Assembly: GCF_000019525.1 (NCBI RefSeq) | Contig: NC_010506.1 | Coordinates: 3,534,001 to 3,598,000, forward strand | Origin: Shewanella woodyi ATCC 51908 | Lineage (GTDB): Bacteria > Pseudomonadota > Gammaproteobacteria > Enterobacterales > Shewanellaceae | Direction: 5' to 3' | DNA length: 64,000 nucleotides | Part shown: positions 35,308 to 44,490 of the stretch, in pieces | Layout of the letters: every line of letters starts with the position of its first letter | Numbering within the stretch: the stretch's first letter is position 1 | Notes under the pieces: model-generated | Database searches by the model: none | What the model saw: the letters and a program-made list of their open reading frames with translations, nothing else | Told to the model about the DNA's origin: nothing | Made by a program: the position numbers and the translations under genes

Positions 35308-37485
35308 ATGAGAGATAACTCATTACAACCATCATTACCGCAATTCAACTCTGAACAAGATAAAATAAAAAGAAAATTTGATATTTCAATTTCAAAAACA
35401 GATTACAACTACATGTTCAGCTATTTAGAACCTATTCCTATTGCAGCAAGCGTACCTAAAAGCGAAGAGTTTAATCCAAACTACGAGTATAAGGTTTTAC
35501 AAGTTTTTCTTCCCTTAGCTGAGAACTTTAAATCTGTCATCATCAGCCTAGTAGAAAAAGAACTTTTTGATGATCTGCCTAATAACATGCGCGCTTCAAT
35601 CGAAGCAGTTGAGGTTGCACATCACAAGTTAAAAGCAGCAATGAGCGAAGGCTCAATAAAAAAGTACATTCATGAAGTAGAATATTTAAACGAATTAATT
35701 CATGCCTTGGCCGAAGTACCTAAAGAACTAGAGTCAGCTATTCAAGGAGTGGCCAGATTACCAAAAGATCTCATTAAAATGGTCAAAGGTCTGGATGAGG
35801 TTTTTAAGGAATTTCTAAAGGAGGGTTTCACTGCATTTCTAAAAAACAGCATGTACGACATGCTTGCTACCGATGATGATCGAGACTACCTAGCGGCAAC
35901 AAGCACACAGGACTACCTCGATCTATTTAAAACACTTCCTTCTCCTGAATTACTCAGCATAAAAAGACAGAGCTGGATGCCCCGAGATGATGAGCAGGAG
36001 ATCTGGCAGCAAGATTGGTATTTCGGTTATATGCAGATAGCGGGATTTAACACCACCAACCTCAAAGGGGTTCAACTTAGCAATAGCCACTCCCCTGAGA
36101 TCATCGTATTGGCAGATCTGTTGAAAAAGATGCCGATAACCGACACAGTGTTTCAACAAGTCATAGGTAACAATGAGCTCACCCTCTCTCAAGCCGCCGA
36201 TCAGGGGTTATTGTACGTCTGTGACTACGCTATGATGGAAGGCCTAAAAGGCAGTGAACTTCACGAGAAGCAACGTTACCCCCATGCACCTATTGCCCTG
36301 TTTTTCTGGAACAAGATCCCACCTGCCGGTTACCCATCTACTGGAGCAATGCAACCGGTTTGTGTCCAACTAGCTCAAAAGTTTGACGAAGAGTTAGCGC
36401 CCATCTACACCCCAAATGATTGCATGAATAATCAAGATCCACTCGGAGTGAAGTGGCAAATAGCCAAAGCCTTTGTGCAAAATGCCAGTGCTATCCAACA
36501 TGAAACCGTTGCTCATTTAGGAGCTTGCCATTTAACAATTGAACCTATGATAGTGGCAGCGAACCGTCAACTAGCACAGTCGCATCCCTTGATGATACTG
36601 CTTAAACCTCACTTCAGATTCACACTCCCAATAAATGATGGAGCAATTCATAGCTTAATTGTACCAGGCGGAGTTGTGGCTTCGGTGCTATCCACCAGCC
36701 ATGAGAGCAGTGCAAAACTGATTGTAGATGCCCATGAAAAGTGGCGCTTTGATCAGCAGTTTCCTGACACTCTTTTTAAACATAGAGGCGTATGTGAGCA
36801 ATCACTGCCTAGCTTCCCCTTTAGGGAAGATACTTTAGACCTGTGGGAGTCTATTCAGGATTTTGTAGAGCAATATCTTGCTCTGTATTACACAGGAGAC
36901 TCACTGCTGGAAAGAGATAGGAAGGTTACTGAAGATTACGAGCTGCAAAACTGGATCAATGAGATGGTTAATAGCCGATGTGCCTCAATTAAAGGGATGC
37001 AAGGGCTGGTGAAAACAGATAACAGTGAGCAGGCCTATCAAATTCAAGATTTTAACTATCTGGTCAAGGCTGTCTCTTTAATTATCTACACAGCTAGCGC
37101 TCAACATGCATCGGTTAATTATGCACAGTGGCCATTGATGAGTTATCTTCCAAGCGTATCAGGTACCCTCTATGCCAAAGCACCAACTCGCTCAGAGGAG
37201 TTAACAATGGAGAGTTATCTCAAATATCTGCCTCCTTTAGATGTCGCTCTTTATCAAGCCACATTTGGCTACCTGTTGAGTAATGTTCAGTACGATAAAT
37301 TAGGCCATTATAGTGACGATCCGAGAAAGTCCTATTTTGAAGACCCTCAAGTCTCCCCACTCGTTACAGAGTTTCAGATGAAGCTAAATCAGATTGAGCT
37401 CACTATTCATCAACGTAATAAAAGCAGACCATTTCCCTACCCTTTCCAATTACCTTCTATGGTGCCCAATAGCATAAGCATCTAA
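35308..37485 (+). CDS. Lipoxygenase (bacterial, non-heme iron)
   Basis: 725 residues. The iron site is complete: His398 and His403 in the HETVAHLGACH run, His600 and Asn604 in QHASVNYAQ, and a C-terminal Ile725 (SISI). The spacings (5, 4, terminal Ile) match plant and animal lipoxygenases, as do WQIAKAFVQNAS before the first His and the HPLMILLKPHFRFT segment after it. Residues 1-200 form a mostly helical cap without a recognisable PLAT domain. No signal peptide, so a cytoplasmic location is likely. It should add dioxygen to polyunsaturated fatty acids; the regio- and stereochemistry cannot be read. ATG with AAAGGGACGCGC upstream; monocistronic with its own terminator. Confidence 0.9.
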   Translation: MRDNSLQPSLPQFNSEQDKIKRKFDISISKTDYNYMFSYLEPIPIAASVPKSEEFNPNYEYKVLQVFLPLAENFKSVIISLVEKELFDDLPNNMRASIEAVEVAHHKLKAAMSEGSIKKYIHEVEYLNELIHALAEVPKELESAIQGVARLPKDLIKMVKGLDEVFKEFLKEGFTAFLKNSMYDMLATDDDRDYLAATSTQDYLDLFKTLPSPELLSIKRQSWMPRDDEQEIWQQDWYFGYMQIAGFNTTNLKGVQLSNSHSPEIIVLADLLKKMPITDTVFQQVIGNNELTLSQAADQGLLYVCDYAMMEGLKGSELHEKQRYPHAPIALFFWNKIPPAGYPSTGAMQPVCVQLAQKFDEELAPIYTPNDCMNNQDPLGVKWQIAKAFVQNASAIQHETVAHLGACHLTIEPMIVAANRQLAQSHPLMILLKPHFRFTLPINDGAIHSLIVPGGVVASVLSTSHESSAKLIVDAHEKWRFDQQFPDTLFKHRGVCEQSLPSFPFREDTLDLWESIQDFVEQYLALYYTGDSLLERDRKVTEDYELQNWINEMVNSRCASIKGMQGLVKTDNSEQAYQIQDFNYLVKAVSLIIYTASAQHASVNYAQWPLMSYLPSVSGTLYAKAPTRSEELTMESYLKYLPPLDVALYQATFGYLLSNVQYDKLGHYSDDPRKSYFEDPQVSPLVTEFQMKLNQIELTIHQRNKSRPFPYPFQLPSMVPNSISI

Positions 37486-37515
37486 CTCAAAGAGTTCATG
37501 CGAAAGGTTAATCTC

Positions 37516-37555
37516 AAATCGGTGCCAGTAAAAATATTTACTATCACCGATTTTT
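37516..37555 (+). terminator. Intrinsic terminator of the lipoxygenase gene
   Basis: Two-tier stem: AAATCGGTG / CACCGATTT outside and AGTAAA / TTTACT inside, followed by TT. Confidence 0.8.
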
Positions 37556-37736
37556 AAAATAACAACAGATAACATCAAAGTTAATGATTTGTAAGATATT
37601 TGTACTTACTAATGGAGGTAAATCCTTTAAACTAGCTCGATACGATTAAAATAGATCCGAAACTTTAAAGCTCAATAGAATATTAGCCAATTCTCTTTTT
37701 GGCGATGTCGTTGAACTGGGTTTCAAGGAGAGAAAC

Positions 37737-39608
37737 TTGCGTCTAATTTCCATTAATTCACGGCAGATATCAAAGCGTGTATTATTGACAGGCATCATGT
37801 TTTTTCTCTATGGCCTTCTATATACATCAACTCTTCATGCCGCCTCACCGGACGCAATAGACATATCGACACATCATCAGGGGCAAACAACTGGGGACAA
37901 TTACTACTACCTCGTTGATAAAAGTAATGCTCTGTCACTGAGTGATGTTATCGCAAATTCAAGCTGGACAAAATCTGAGCCTAATATCACCAACCGGGGC
38001 TTTACCTCCGCCAGCTCTTGGATGAAGTTCACCCTAAAAAACAGTAGCCAAACTAACTTCAATATTATCTTAGAGTATGTTGAAGCTTCTGTAGGCAGCA
38101 TAGATGTCTACCATAGAAGACTAGGTTCTGATGAGGAGTTCACCCACGCTAACTTTACTTTTTCAGCACCTGTCGAAGCACGAGAAGTCAGTTTTTATCG
38201 TCCAGCTTTTGAACTTAGCCTGCCCTATCTCGAATCCCATGAGGTCTATGTCAGAATTTTCCCTGGTGATGAGTTCCCTATGCATAGCTTTACTGCCATG
38301 AGGATATGGGATCAAGCCAGCTTCTATCTTGCAACGCATATCGAGCTGACCTTCCTCGTTATTTTATTATGCACTGAACTCTTTATGGGCTTTGCCACCC
38401 TACTAGTCTTCTTTATCTCACGGGATAAGATGTTCCTCTACTACTCAATTTTTGCTTTCTCAATCGCCTCTCTTTTTGCTTCTCTAAGTGGTGTTTGGGG
38501 CTACTTTTTCGCCCGAGAAAGCTACCAACTCTGGATGGTTGTACTTCAGATAAGCTTAAGTCAGATAGCGGCAATCTGGTTTGTCAGATGTTTTCTGAAT
38601 ATTCGCCAGATCTCAAAAATGATAGACAACGCCCTGTTAGTGGCAATTGCGGTCTCAATAGCTGGCGTCATAATTAACCTATCAGGCTACCCTTATTACC
38701 CAAGATTGATCATCGATAACATTGCATTTCTCTATATTTTATTGGTGCCAATCGGCCTATTTGCATGGAAAAAGGATGTTCCCCACGCAGGTCTTTTCAC
38801 CTTTAGTTGGGCTGTATTCATCTTAGGCATGCTCACCGCCTCTTTGCGATTAAGAGGCTACTTAATCGACTCCTTCTGGTTGCAGTGGCTCATCTATCTA
38901 GGTGGCTTTATTGAAGCATTTCTGTTGACGACCATCATGGTACTCAGATTAAGGGATATGCAGCACGCAAAATTAAAGATAGAGCTAACACACAGACAAC
39001 ACTTAGAAAACTACGCTAACGAACTCTCTCAGCAGGTTAAGCTGCAAACAAAGCAGCTACTCGAAGCAAAAGAGAAAGCGGAAACCGAGGCTAGAGTTGA
39101 TATCTTAACCGGGCTAACTAACCGCCGAGCTTTTATCGAATCAGCCCATGGCTTTTTAGCAAGGGCCAACCGCCAGCCAGAAACTCACCTTTACCTGTTG
39201 ATGATAGATATTGACCATTTCAAGAAGATAAACGACACCTACGGCCACTCGGCAGGTGATGCGGCGCTTGTTGCGGTCGCCAACTCCCTATCAGAAACCA
39301 TACGCACGATCGATGTTGTCTCTAGATTAGGGGGAGAGGAGTTTGCAGCCTTAATGGAAAATAAAGATCCTCAAGGTGCAATCAACCTCTCTGAAAGGTT
39401 ACGTAAAGCGATCGAGGAGCTTGTGATTGAGCATGAGGGACAACAGATAAAGCTAACCACCTCTATTGGAATCGCAAAATGGGGGCCCATGGACAACTTA
39501 GATACCTTAATGAATCAGGCTGATCGTGCTCTGTATCAAGCAAAAGAGTCTGGCCGAAATTGTGTCAACTCTAGCTGTTTTGAGCATCATCAGCTTAGAC
39601 TTGTCTAA
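37737..39608 (+). CDS. Membrane diguanylate cyclase, 7TMR-DISM + GGDEF
   Basis: 623 residues from a TTG at 37737 with AAGGAG 7 bases upstream. Signal/first helix (about 12-35), periplasmic 7TMR-DISMED2-type domain (about 40-180, with SSWMKFTLKN), seven membrane helices (about 200-405), a coiled coil (about 410-450), and a C-terminal GGDEF domain. The domain has DILTGLTNRRAF, DIDHFKKINDTYGH and the active-site RLGGEEF. A classical RxxD inhibitory site is not obvious before it. It makes c-di-GMP in response to an unknown periplasmic ligand. It lies near the HD-GYP enzyme of opposite activity. Confidence 0.9.
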   Translation: MRLISINSRQISKRVLLTGIMFFLYGLLYTSTLHAASPDAIDISTHHQGQTTGDNYYYLVDKSNALSLSDVIANSSWTKSEPNITNRGFTSASSWMKFTLKNSSQTNFNIILEYVEASVGSIDVYHRRLGSDEEFTHANFTFSAPVEAREVSFYRPAFELSLPYLESHEVYVRIFPGDEFPMHSFTAMRIWDQASFYLATHIELTFLVILLCTELFMGFATLLVFFISRDKMFLYYSIFAFSIASLFASLSGVWGYFFARESYQLWMVVLQISLSQIAAIWFVRCFLNIRQISKMIDNALLVAIAVSIAGVIINLSGYPYYPRLIIDNIAFLYILLVPIGLFAWKKDVPHAGLFTFSWAVFILGMLTASLRLRGYLIDSFWLQWLIYLGGFIEAFLLTTIMVLRLRDMQHAKLKIELTHRQHLENYANELSQQVKLQTKQLLEAKEKAETEARVDILTGLTNRRAFIESAHGFLARANRQPETHLYLLMIDIDHFKKINDTYGHSAGDAALVAVANSLSETIRTIDVVSRLGGEEFAALMENKDPQGAINLSERLRKAIEELVIEHEGQQIKLTTSIGIAKWGPMDNLDTLMNQADRALYQAKESGRNCVNSSCFEHHQLRLV

Positions 39609-40191
39609 AGCAGGCAAATTTAGCTTTAGCTAAGCGGTCTAAATGTTAATAAGCTTGATGCTCTACAGCTAAAGCAAAGTCCCACCACACTACTTTCAAT
39701 CCCTAGTTGCTGATAAAACATCAAACGAGTGTTAGTTGTACAAGCACTCAATCAACCAAACTTCCCTAAAAACCAAACCCACAAGAATTAATACCAATCA
39801 ATAACCGTGAAAATGGGGAGTTCGTTTTAACTCAACGTTTAAACAACAAAATATTTTTATCATTAAATATCAATAAATTGATTAAGTATAAACTCGATTT
39901 CACAACTTTTCACTTCGATTCAAGACTCTTCAATCCAAGTTTACTTATATGAAGTTGAAACATTAAATACACGTTTCAAACATAACAATAACAAAGATAA
40001 AAACAGTGATTGATTGTGTGAAATCAAAGTGGTTTTTAGTCCTAACAACCTTACTAGGACAAAATAATTTCAGACATAAAATCCAGTTCAATATGACCTC
40101 TCACAAGTATGAATTCGGTGATTCATTCAAAGTGATGAACCGATAAATCAGATGTAAATATGAGAAAAATTATAAGAACATGGAGCAGATA
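39609..40191. other. Intergenic region upstream of the first TonB receptor
   Basis: About 580 bases. It holds a 9-bp inverted repeat GCTTTAGCT (39623-39631) / AGCTAAAGC (39667-39675), possibly the end of the GGDEF transcript. A single ATACCAATC element is near 39791. A 7-bp inverted repeat TTGAAAC / GTTTCAA (39955-39979) could be an operator. No Fur-box-like sequence was seen. Confidence 0.45.
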
Positions 40192-42771
40192 ATGAAGATC
40201 CACAAGAGAAGCTTACTAGATTCAGCAATTAAGCATGCACTATTTGTTGGCGCAGTATCGATGCCAATGCTCAGTTTTGCGGCTGAACAAAGTGAAACGA
40301 CACCAAGCCTTGATACCGATGAAGTAGAAACGATCCAAGTTCGCGGGATCCGAGGCAGTGTGATCAAATCACTTAACACTAAACGCTATTCTAATTCAGT
40401 TGTCGATGCGGTGACCTCAGAAGATATTGGGAAATTTCCCGATCAAAATGTTGCCGAATCACTTCAACGTGTCACAGGTGTTTCCATCACACGTAACTTT
40501 GGTGAAGGTGAACGTGTCAGCATACGCGGAACAACAGAGAGTCAAAACAGAACTTTATTAAATGGACAAGCTGTTGGCTCTGCGGATTGGTGGACTAACT
40601 CTCCCGCTAACCGTGGTTTTAACTACACCATGCTCCCCTCCGAAATCGTATCTGGTTTAGAGGTTTATAAGTCGCCAGAAGCGGATATCGACGAAGGCTC
40701 AATTGGTGGTACTGTCATTGTCAGAACCCGCAAACCACTAGAGCTCGAGTCCAATAAATTTGCAGGCTCCGCATTAGCGCAATACAGTGAAATATCTGGT
40801 GAAACCGACCCTCAGCTTTCAGGTATGTACAGCTGGAAAAACTATGATGAAACCTTCGGGGCACTTATCTCTGTGGTTCGTCAAGAGCGTAACCTAAGAC
40901 GCGATGGGATTGAATCATGGAGTTGGACCGACAGAGATATCACTCTCGAAGATGGTACAGTATATAAAGATGTCTACAGCCCAGGGGGCGGTGGCTCGGC
41001 TATGTTCCAGCAAGAGCGTGTCCGTACGGGTATCAATCTCAGCCTGCAATATCGCCCAACGTCGAACTTAGACATGACATTTAATGCATTAGATTCGACC
41101 CTCCAAGCTGATAATGAAAACCAAAACTTCCTCTGGTTACCTGGTTACGGTGACTCTCAATACACCTCTGTCGATCTCATCGAGCATCCAGAAGTGGGAA
41201 CCATGCTCACCGGCGGCACCATAGGGTTGTCACCTACAGGTGATAATATCTTAGATGAAACTAAGGTCAGAAACTCTAAACTTAAAACCAAGTCCTATGA
41301 TTTTAAAATCGATCATATTGGCGATCTCTGGAGCTCAAGTGTCCATTTAGGCTACACCGAAGGCACAGGTGGCTCTCAAGCAGACCGAAGCGTTGGTTGG
41401 GGCGGTAACTATGTACACAGTTTCGACGCCTCCTCTGCACGAGATGTTAAAACCCACTATGGTGCCAACCCTGCCGATGGCAGTAAATGGGATCTTAACT
41501 TCCTGCGCTATGATAGAAATGACGCCAAAGATGACGAGTTCTATATTCAAGCCGACTTTGAACGAGATATCGATCTGGCTATCTTTAGCAAAATAAAGTT
41601 TGGTGCAAAATATCGCGATCACTCCCGTTTCAACACGAAACAAACCACGGATAACCGTACAGATCTTGGATGGAACCTTGCAGATTACTCCCTGCCTATG
41701 CCATCAGACTTCCTTGAACATCAAGGTTCAAGCGGCACCTTAAAAGACTACGCCATTACAGATTCTGACAAGGTACGTAGCGAAGGCGATGCACTAGGTT
41801 GGAACTATCGAACCTTAGAGGCAAGTACCTTCGACATAGGTGAGAAAATCTACGCCGCTTACGTTAAAGCCGATATCGATGTGGAATACCTTCGAGGCAA
41901 TATAGGTGTGCGTATCGTGCAAACCAACCAGTCTTCCTCAGCGTTTGTCGGTGAAGAGGGACAAGGAGTTTGGACAACAACAGATAAAGATTACTTGGAA
42001 ATTCTGCCAAGCCTAAACTTAGCCGTTGACCTTGATGACGATGTTATCTTAAGAATGAGTGCATCGCGCGTCATGTCGCGTCCAAATTATGTGGATATGA
42101 CCTCATCAACCTCCTATAACCTAGAAACCCAAACGGGTACAGGCGGTAACCCAGATATCGACCCATATCTAGCGACTCAGTTTGACCTTGGTGTTGAGTG
42201 GTACTTCAATGAAGCGGGTATCTTCTCTGCCATGTTATTTCACAAAGATATCCAATCCTTTATTGAACAAAAAGGCAATCTAGAGATCCATGAAAACACT
42301 GAGATCTTAGTCAATCGCCCCATTAATGGAAACGGCGGAACCATCATGGGGCTAGAGCTAGGCTATCAGCAGGAGTTATTTGAGAACTTTGGTATCTCAG
42401 CAAACTACACCTTTGTTGATGGTGAAGCAAAAGACGGTGAAGGCAATGATGTCACTATACCTGGTAACTCAGAGCATACAGTGAACTTAAGCTCATATTA
42501 TGAAAATGAGGACTTCAGTGGCCGGATCTCATACAACTACCGCACAGGCTACGACACAGGTTTAGGATGGCCAGGTTACATCGATGACTACGGTCAACTC
42601 GATGCCAACATTAGCTATCAAGTTACTGACAATATCACCATTGTGCTTGAAGCCATTAACTTAACAGACGAACAAACATTCAGCTATCAACAAGAGGGGG
42701 TAGACCAAGCACTAACCGGCCTCTACGCAGATGGCAGACGATTTGTCACAGGAGTACGTTTTAATTTCTAG
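40192..42771 (+). CDS. TonB-dependent receptor (TIGR01782-like)
   Basis: 859 residues from the ATG at 40192 (GGAG 6 bases upstream; the ATG at 40180 lacks a site). Signal peptide to ...LSFAAEQ, TonB-box region around VETIQVRG, plug domain (about 45-190) with DIGKFPDQNVAESLQRVTGV and IRGTTESQNRTLLNGQ. A 22-strand barrel ends GVRFNF. The plug signature and PGGGGSAMF insertion match the Xanthomonas/Caulobacter-type receptors often used for oligosaccharides or peptides. The substrate is unknown. Paralogue of the receptor at 46905. A strong terminator follows. Confidence 0.92.
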   Translation: MKIHKRSLLDSAIKHALFVGAVSMPMLSFAAEQSETTPSLDTDEVETIQVRGIRGSVIKSLNTKRYSNSVVDAVTSEDIGKFPDQNVAESLQRVTGVSITRNFGEGERVSIRGTTESQNRTLLNGQAVGSADWWTNSPANRGFNYTMLPSEIVSGLEVYKSPEADIDEGSIGGTVIVRTRKPLELESNKFAGSALAQYSEISGETDPQLSGMYSWKNYDETFGALISVVRQERNLRRDGIESWSWTDRDITLEDGTVYKDVYSPGGGGSAMFQQERVRTGINLSLQYRPTSNLDMTFNALDSTLQADNENQNFLWLPGYGDSQYTSVDLIEHPEVGTMLTGGTIGLSPTGDNILDETKVRNSKLKTKSYDFKIDHIGDLWSSSVHLGYTEGTGGSQADRSVGWGGNYVHSFDASSARDVKTHYGANPADGSKWDLNFLRYDRNDAKDDEFYIQADFERDIDLAIFSKIKFGAKYRDHSRFNTKQTTDNRTDLGWNLADYSLPMPSDFLEHQGSSGTLKDYAITDSDKVRSEGDALGWNYRTLEASTFDIGEKIYAAYVKADIDVEYLRGNIGVRIVQTNQSSSAFVGEEGQGVWTTTDKDYLEILPSLNLAVDLDDDVILRMSASRVMSRPNYVDMTSSTSYNLETQTGTGGNPDIDPYLATQFDLGVEWYFNEAGIFSAMLFHKDIQSFIEQKGNLEIHENTEILVNRPINGNGGTIMGLELGYQQELFENFGISANYTFVDGEAKDGEGNDVTIPGNSEHTVNLSSYYENEDFSGRISYNYRTGYDTGLGWPGYIDDYGQLDANISYQVTDNITIVLEAINLTDEQTFSYQQEGVDQALTGLYADGRRFVTGVRFNF

Positions 42772-42853
42772 TTGCGACTTTTATCCTCCTTAGTTGTTTC
42801 AAGGGGGAATCTCTCCCCAAGGAATGGACCTCCCTTTCCATCTCCTTGGTTAC

Positions 42854-42883
42854 ACGAGTTTTAGGGTCATGTCTAAAACTCGT
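42854..42883 (+). terminator. Intrinsic terminator of the first TonB receptor
   Basis: 11-bp stem ACGAGTTTTAG / CTAAAACTCGT, 8-base loop, then GG and eight T. Confidence 0.9.
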
Positions 42884-43077
42884 GGTTTTTTTTCTAAGCT
42901 AACCATTAAACCTAGAAAACCTCTCGTTTTGCTAAAAATTAATCAAGCATTCACTAATTAAACACAGTAGAATAGTAAACAGAAAGCAACTATTTTGTTA
43001 AGGTTCTTAGAGCTATAACAGTAATTAACAGGTCCAAACCTCAATGGCACCAACGAATAGCCGATAACCTTACGACG

Positions 43078-44454
43078 ATGATGAAATTTTACCTTTCAAT
43101 TATCATTTTTTTATCGCTGGTATTCTCCTCAAACTCCAGAGCGGACTTGTTGTCGGCAACACTTGAGTACAATAAAGGTAACTATCTCTCCTCCTATCAA
43201 GAGTTCCACCGACTGGCCCAACTGGGTAACCGTGATGCCATCTTTAACATAGGCGTAATGTACCTTCATGGCCAAGGGGTCGAAAAAAACCTAACCTCAG
43301 CTCACTCCTGGTTTCTACTTGCTGCAGACTTTGGTGTCGACGAAGCACGCTCTGCAGCTAGATTGATTGAGGTAGAGGTCGATGACCAAGAGGGACTTGA
43401 TAGAGATTACCAGCTATTAAATCAAAAATTTAGCTACACTATATTCAGTCGTGATCTGCAACCCATCTTCAGTCCCATTCAATATAATGATGATAAACAG
43501 CCTAAGCGAACCTATACCTTAGATGCGAAATATCCCCAAGAGGCCTATGAGCAAGGTCAAGAGGGCTGGGTCTGGCTAGATTTTGATATTGACCAATCAG
43601 GAGCTGTCAAAGATGTTGAGATTTTAGACTCCTTCCCCGACAACACCTTTAACCGTGCCATCTATAACGCAGTTCGCCGCTGGCGCTACGAGCCCTATAT
43701 GGTTAATGGCAAGGCTCAAATTTACCGTAACCGTTCACTCATCTATCACTTCACCACATTTAAAGGCAAGCGCTACCAAGAGAGCTTTGCCAGTCAAAAG
43801 CGTGAATACCAGAAGAAAATTAACCAGTTAATTGACAGTGCAGAACAAGGCAATGCCATTGTACAGTACTATATTGCTAATTGGATGATAGCCGATGAGC
43901 ACAATGCGACACGCCTGCTCAAGTTTCATTGGAGTGATGACAATGCAGGCTCTCAACTCCTGCTCTCCTCTGCCAGTAATGGTTACTCCAACTCACAATA
44001 TCGTTTAGGTTCCAGTCTATTACGTGGGGAATATACACAAGCAAGTCGCCAAAAAGGATTAAATTGGATCTTGCTTGCGGCTCAAGGGGGATTTATTCAT
44101 GCTCAATATCGACTGGCTAGAGAACTTTTAGATAGGCAGCATGTAGAGTTTGATCAGGAAAAGTCCCAGCGATGGATGAAAGCTGCCGCCGACAATGGTC
44201 ACTTCAGAGCTATCCGAGATCTGGTCAATCAAGGTATTGATGCTAAAGATTTTACCAGCTCTCTGCACTACCTTAAATTAGGTTTGAAACAGGATGACTC
44301 TCACCCAGATCTTCTCTTGGCTCAAGCAAAAATCTTTAAGCATCAAGGGCAACACGCTCTGGCGGTAAAAAAAGCACAACAAGCCTTAAAGGAGGCAAAA
44401 GATAGAGGCTGGTACACACAAGAGATCAGTCAATACCTTCAAAGCTTAAACTAA
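43078..44454 (+). CDS. Secreted Sel1-TonB-Sel1 protein (TonB C-terminal domain between Sel1 repeats)
   Basis: 458 residues. A Sec signal (1-22, ending NSRADL) or uncleaved anchor, then Sel1-like repeats (about 30-95, AIFNIGVMYLHGQGVEKN). A TonB C-terminal domain follows at about 151-220 (YPQEAYEQGQEGWVWLDFDI...FNRAIYNAV.RWRYEP), then a second Sel1 block (about 245-400) and a TPR-like tail. The Pro-rich spacer and ExbB/ExbD-binding helix of ordinary TonB are missing. It sits between two TonB-dependent receptors, so docking to their TonB boxes or competing with TonB is inferred. There is no good Shine-Dalgarno at 43078. Confidence 0.8.
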   Translation: MMKFYLSIIIFLSLVFSSNSRADLLSATLEYNKGNYLSSYQEFHRLAQLGNRDAIFNIGVMYLHGQGVEKNLTSAHSWFLLAADFGVDEARSAARLIEVEVDDQEGLDRDYQLLNQKFSYTIFSRDLQPIFSPIQYNDDKQPKRTYTLDAKYPQEAYEQGQEGWVWLDFDIDQSGAVKDVEILDSFPDNTFNRAIYNAVRRWRYEPYMVNGKAQIYRNRSLIYHFTTFKGKRYQESFASQKREYQKKINQLIDSAEQGNAIVQYYIANWMIADEHNATRLLKFHWSDDNAGSQLLLSSASNGYSNSQYRLGSSLLRGEYTQASRQKGLNWILLAAQGGFIHAQYRLARELLDRQHVEFDQEKSQRWMKAAADNGHFRAIRDLVNQGIDAKDFTSSLHYLKLGLKQDDSHPDLLLAQAKIFKHQGQHALAVKKAQQALKEAKDRGWYTQEISQYLQSLN

Positions 44455-44490
44455 TCCTGTCTTTAACATCGTTTATTTTCTTTTTCAGCT

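Noticed and set aside
39609..40191. Fur box upstream of the TonB receptor
   Set aside because: No sequence close to the GATAATGATTATC pattern; iron control is not supported.
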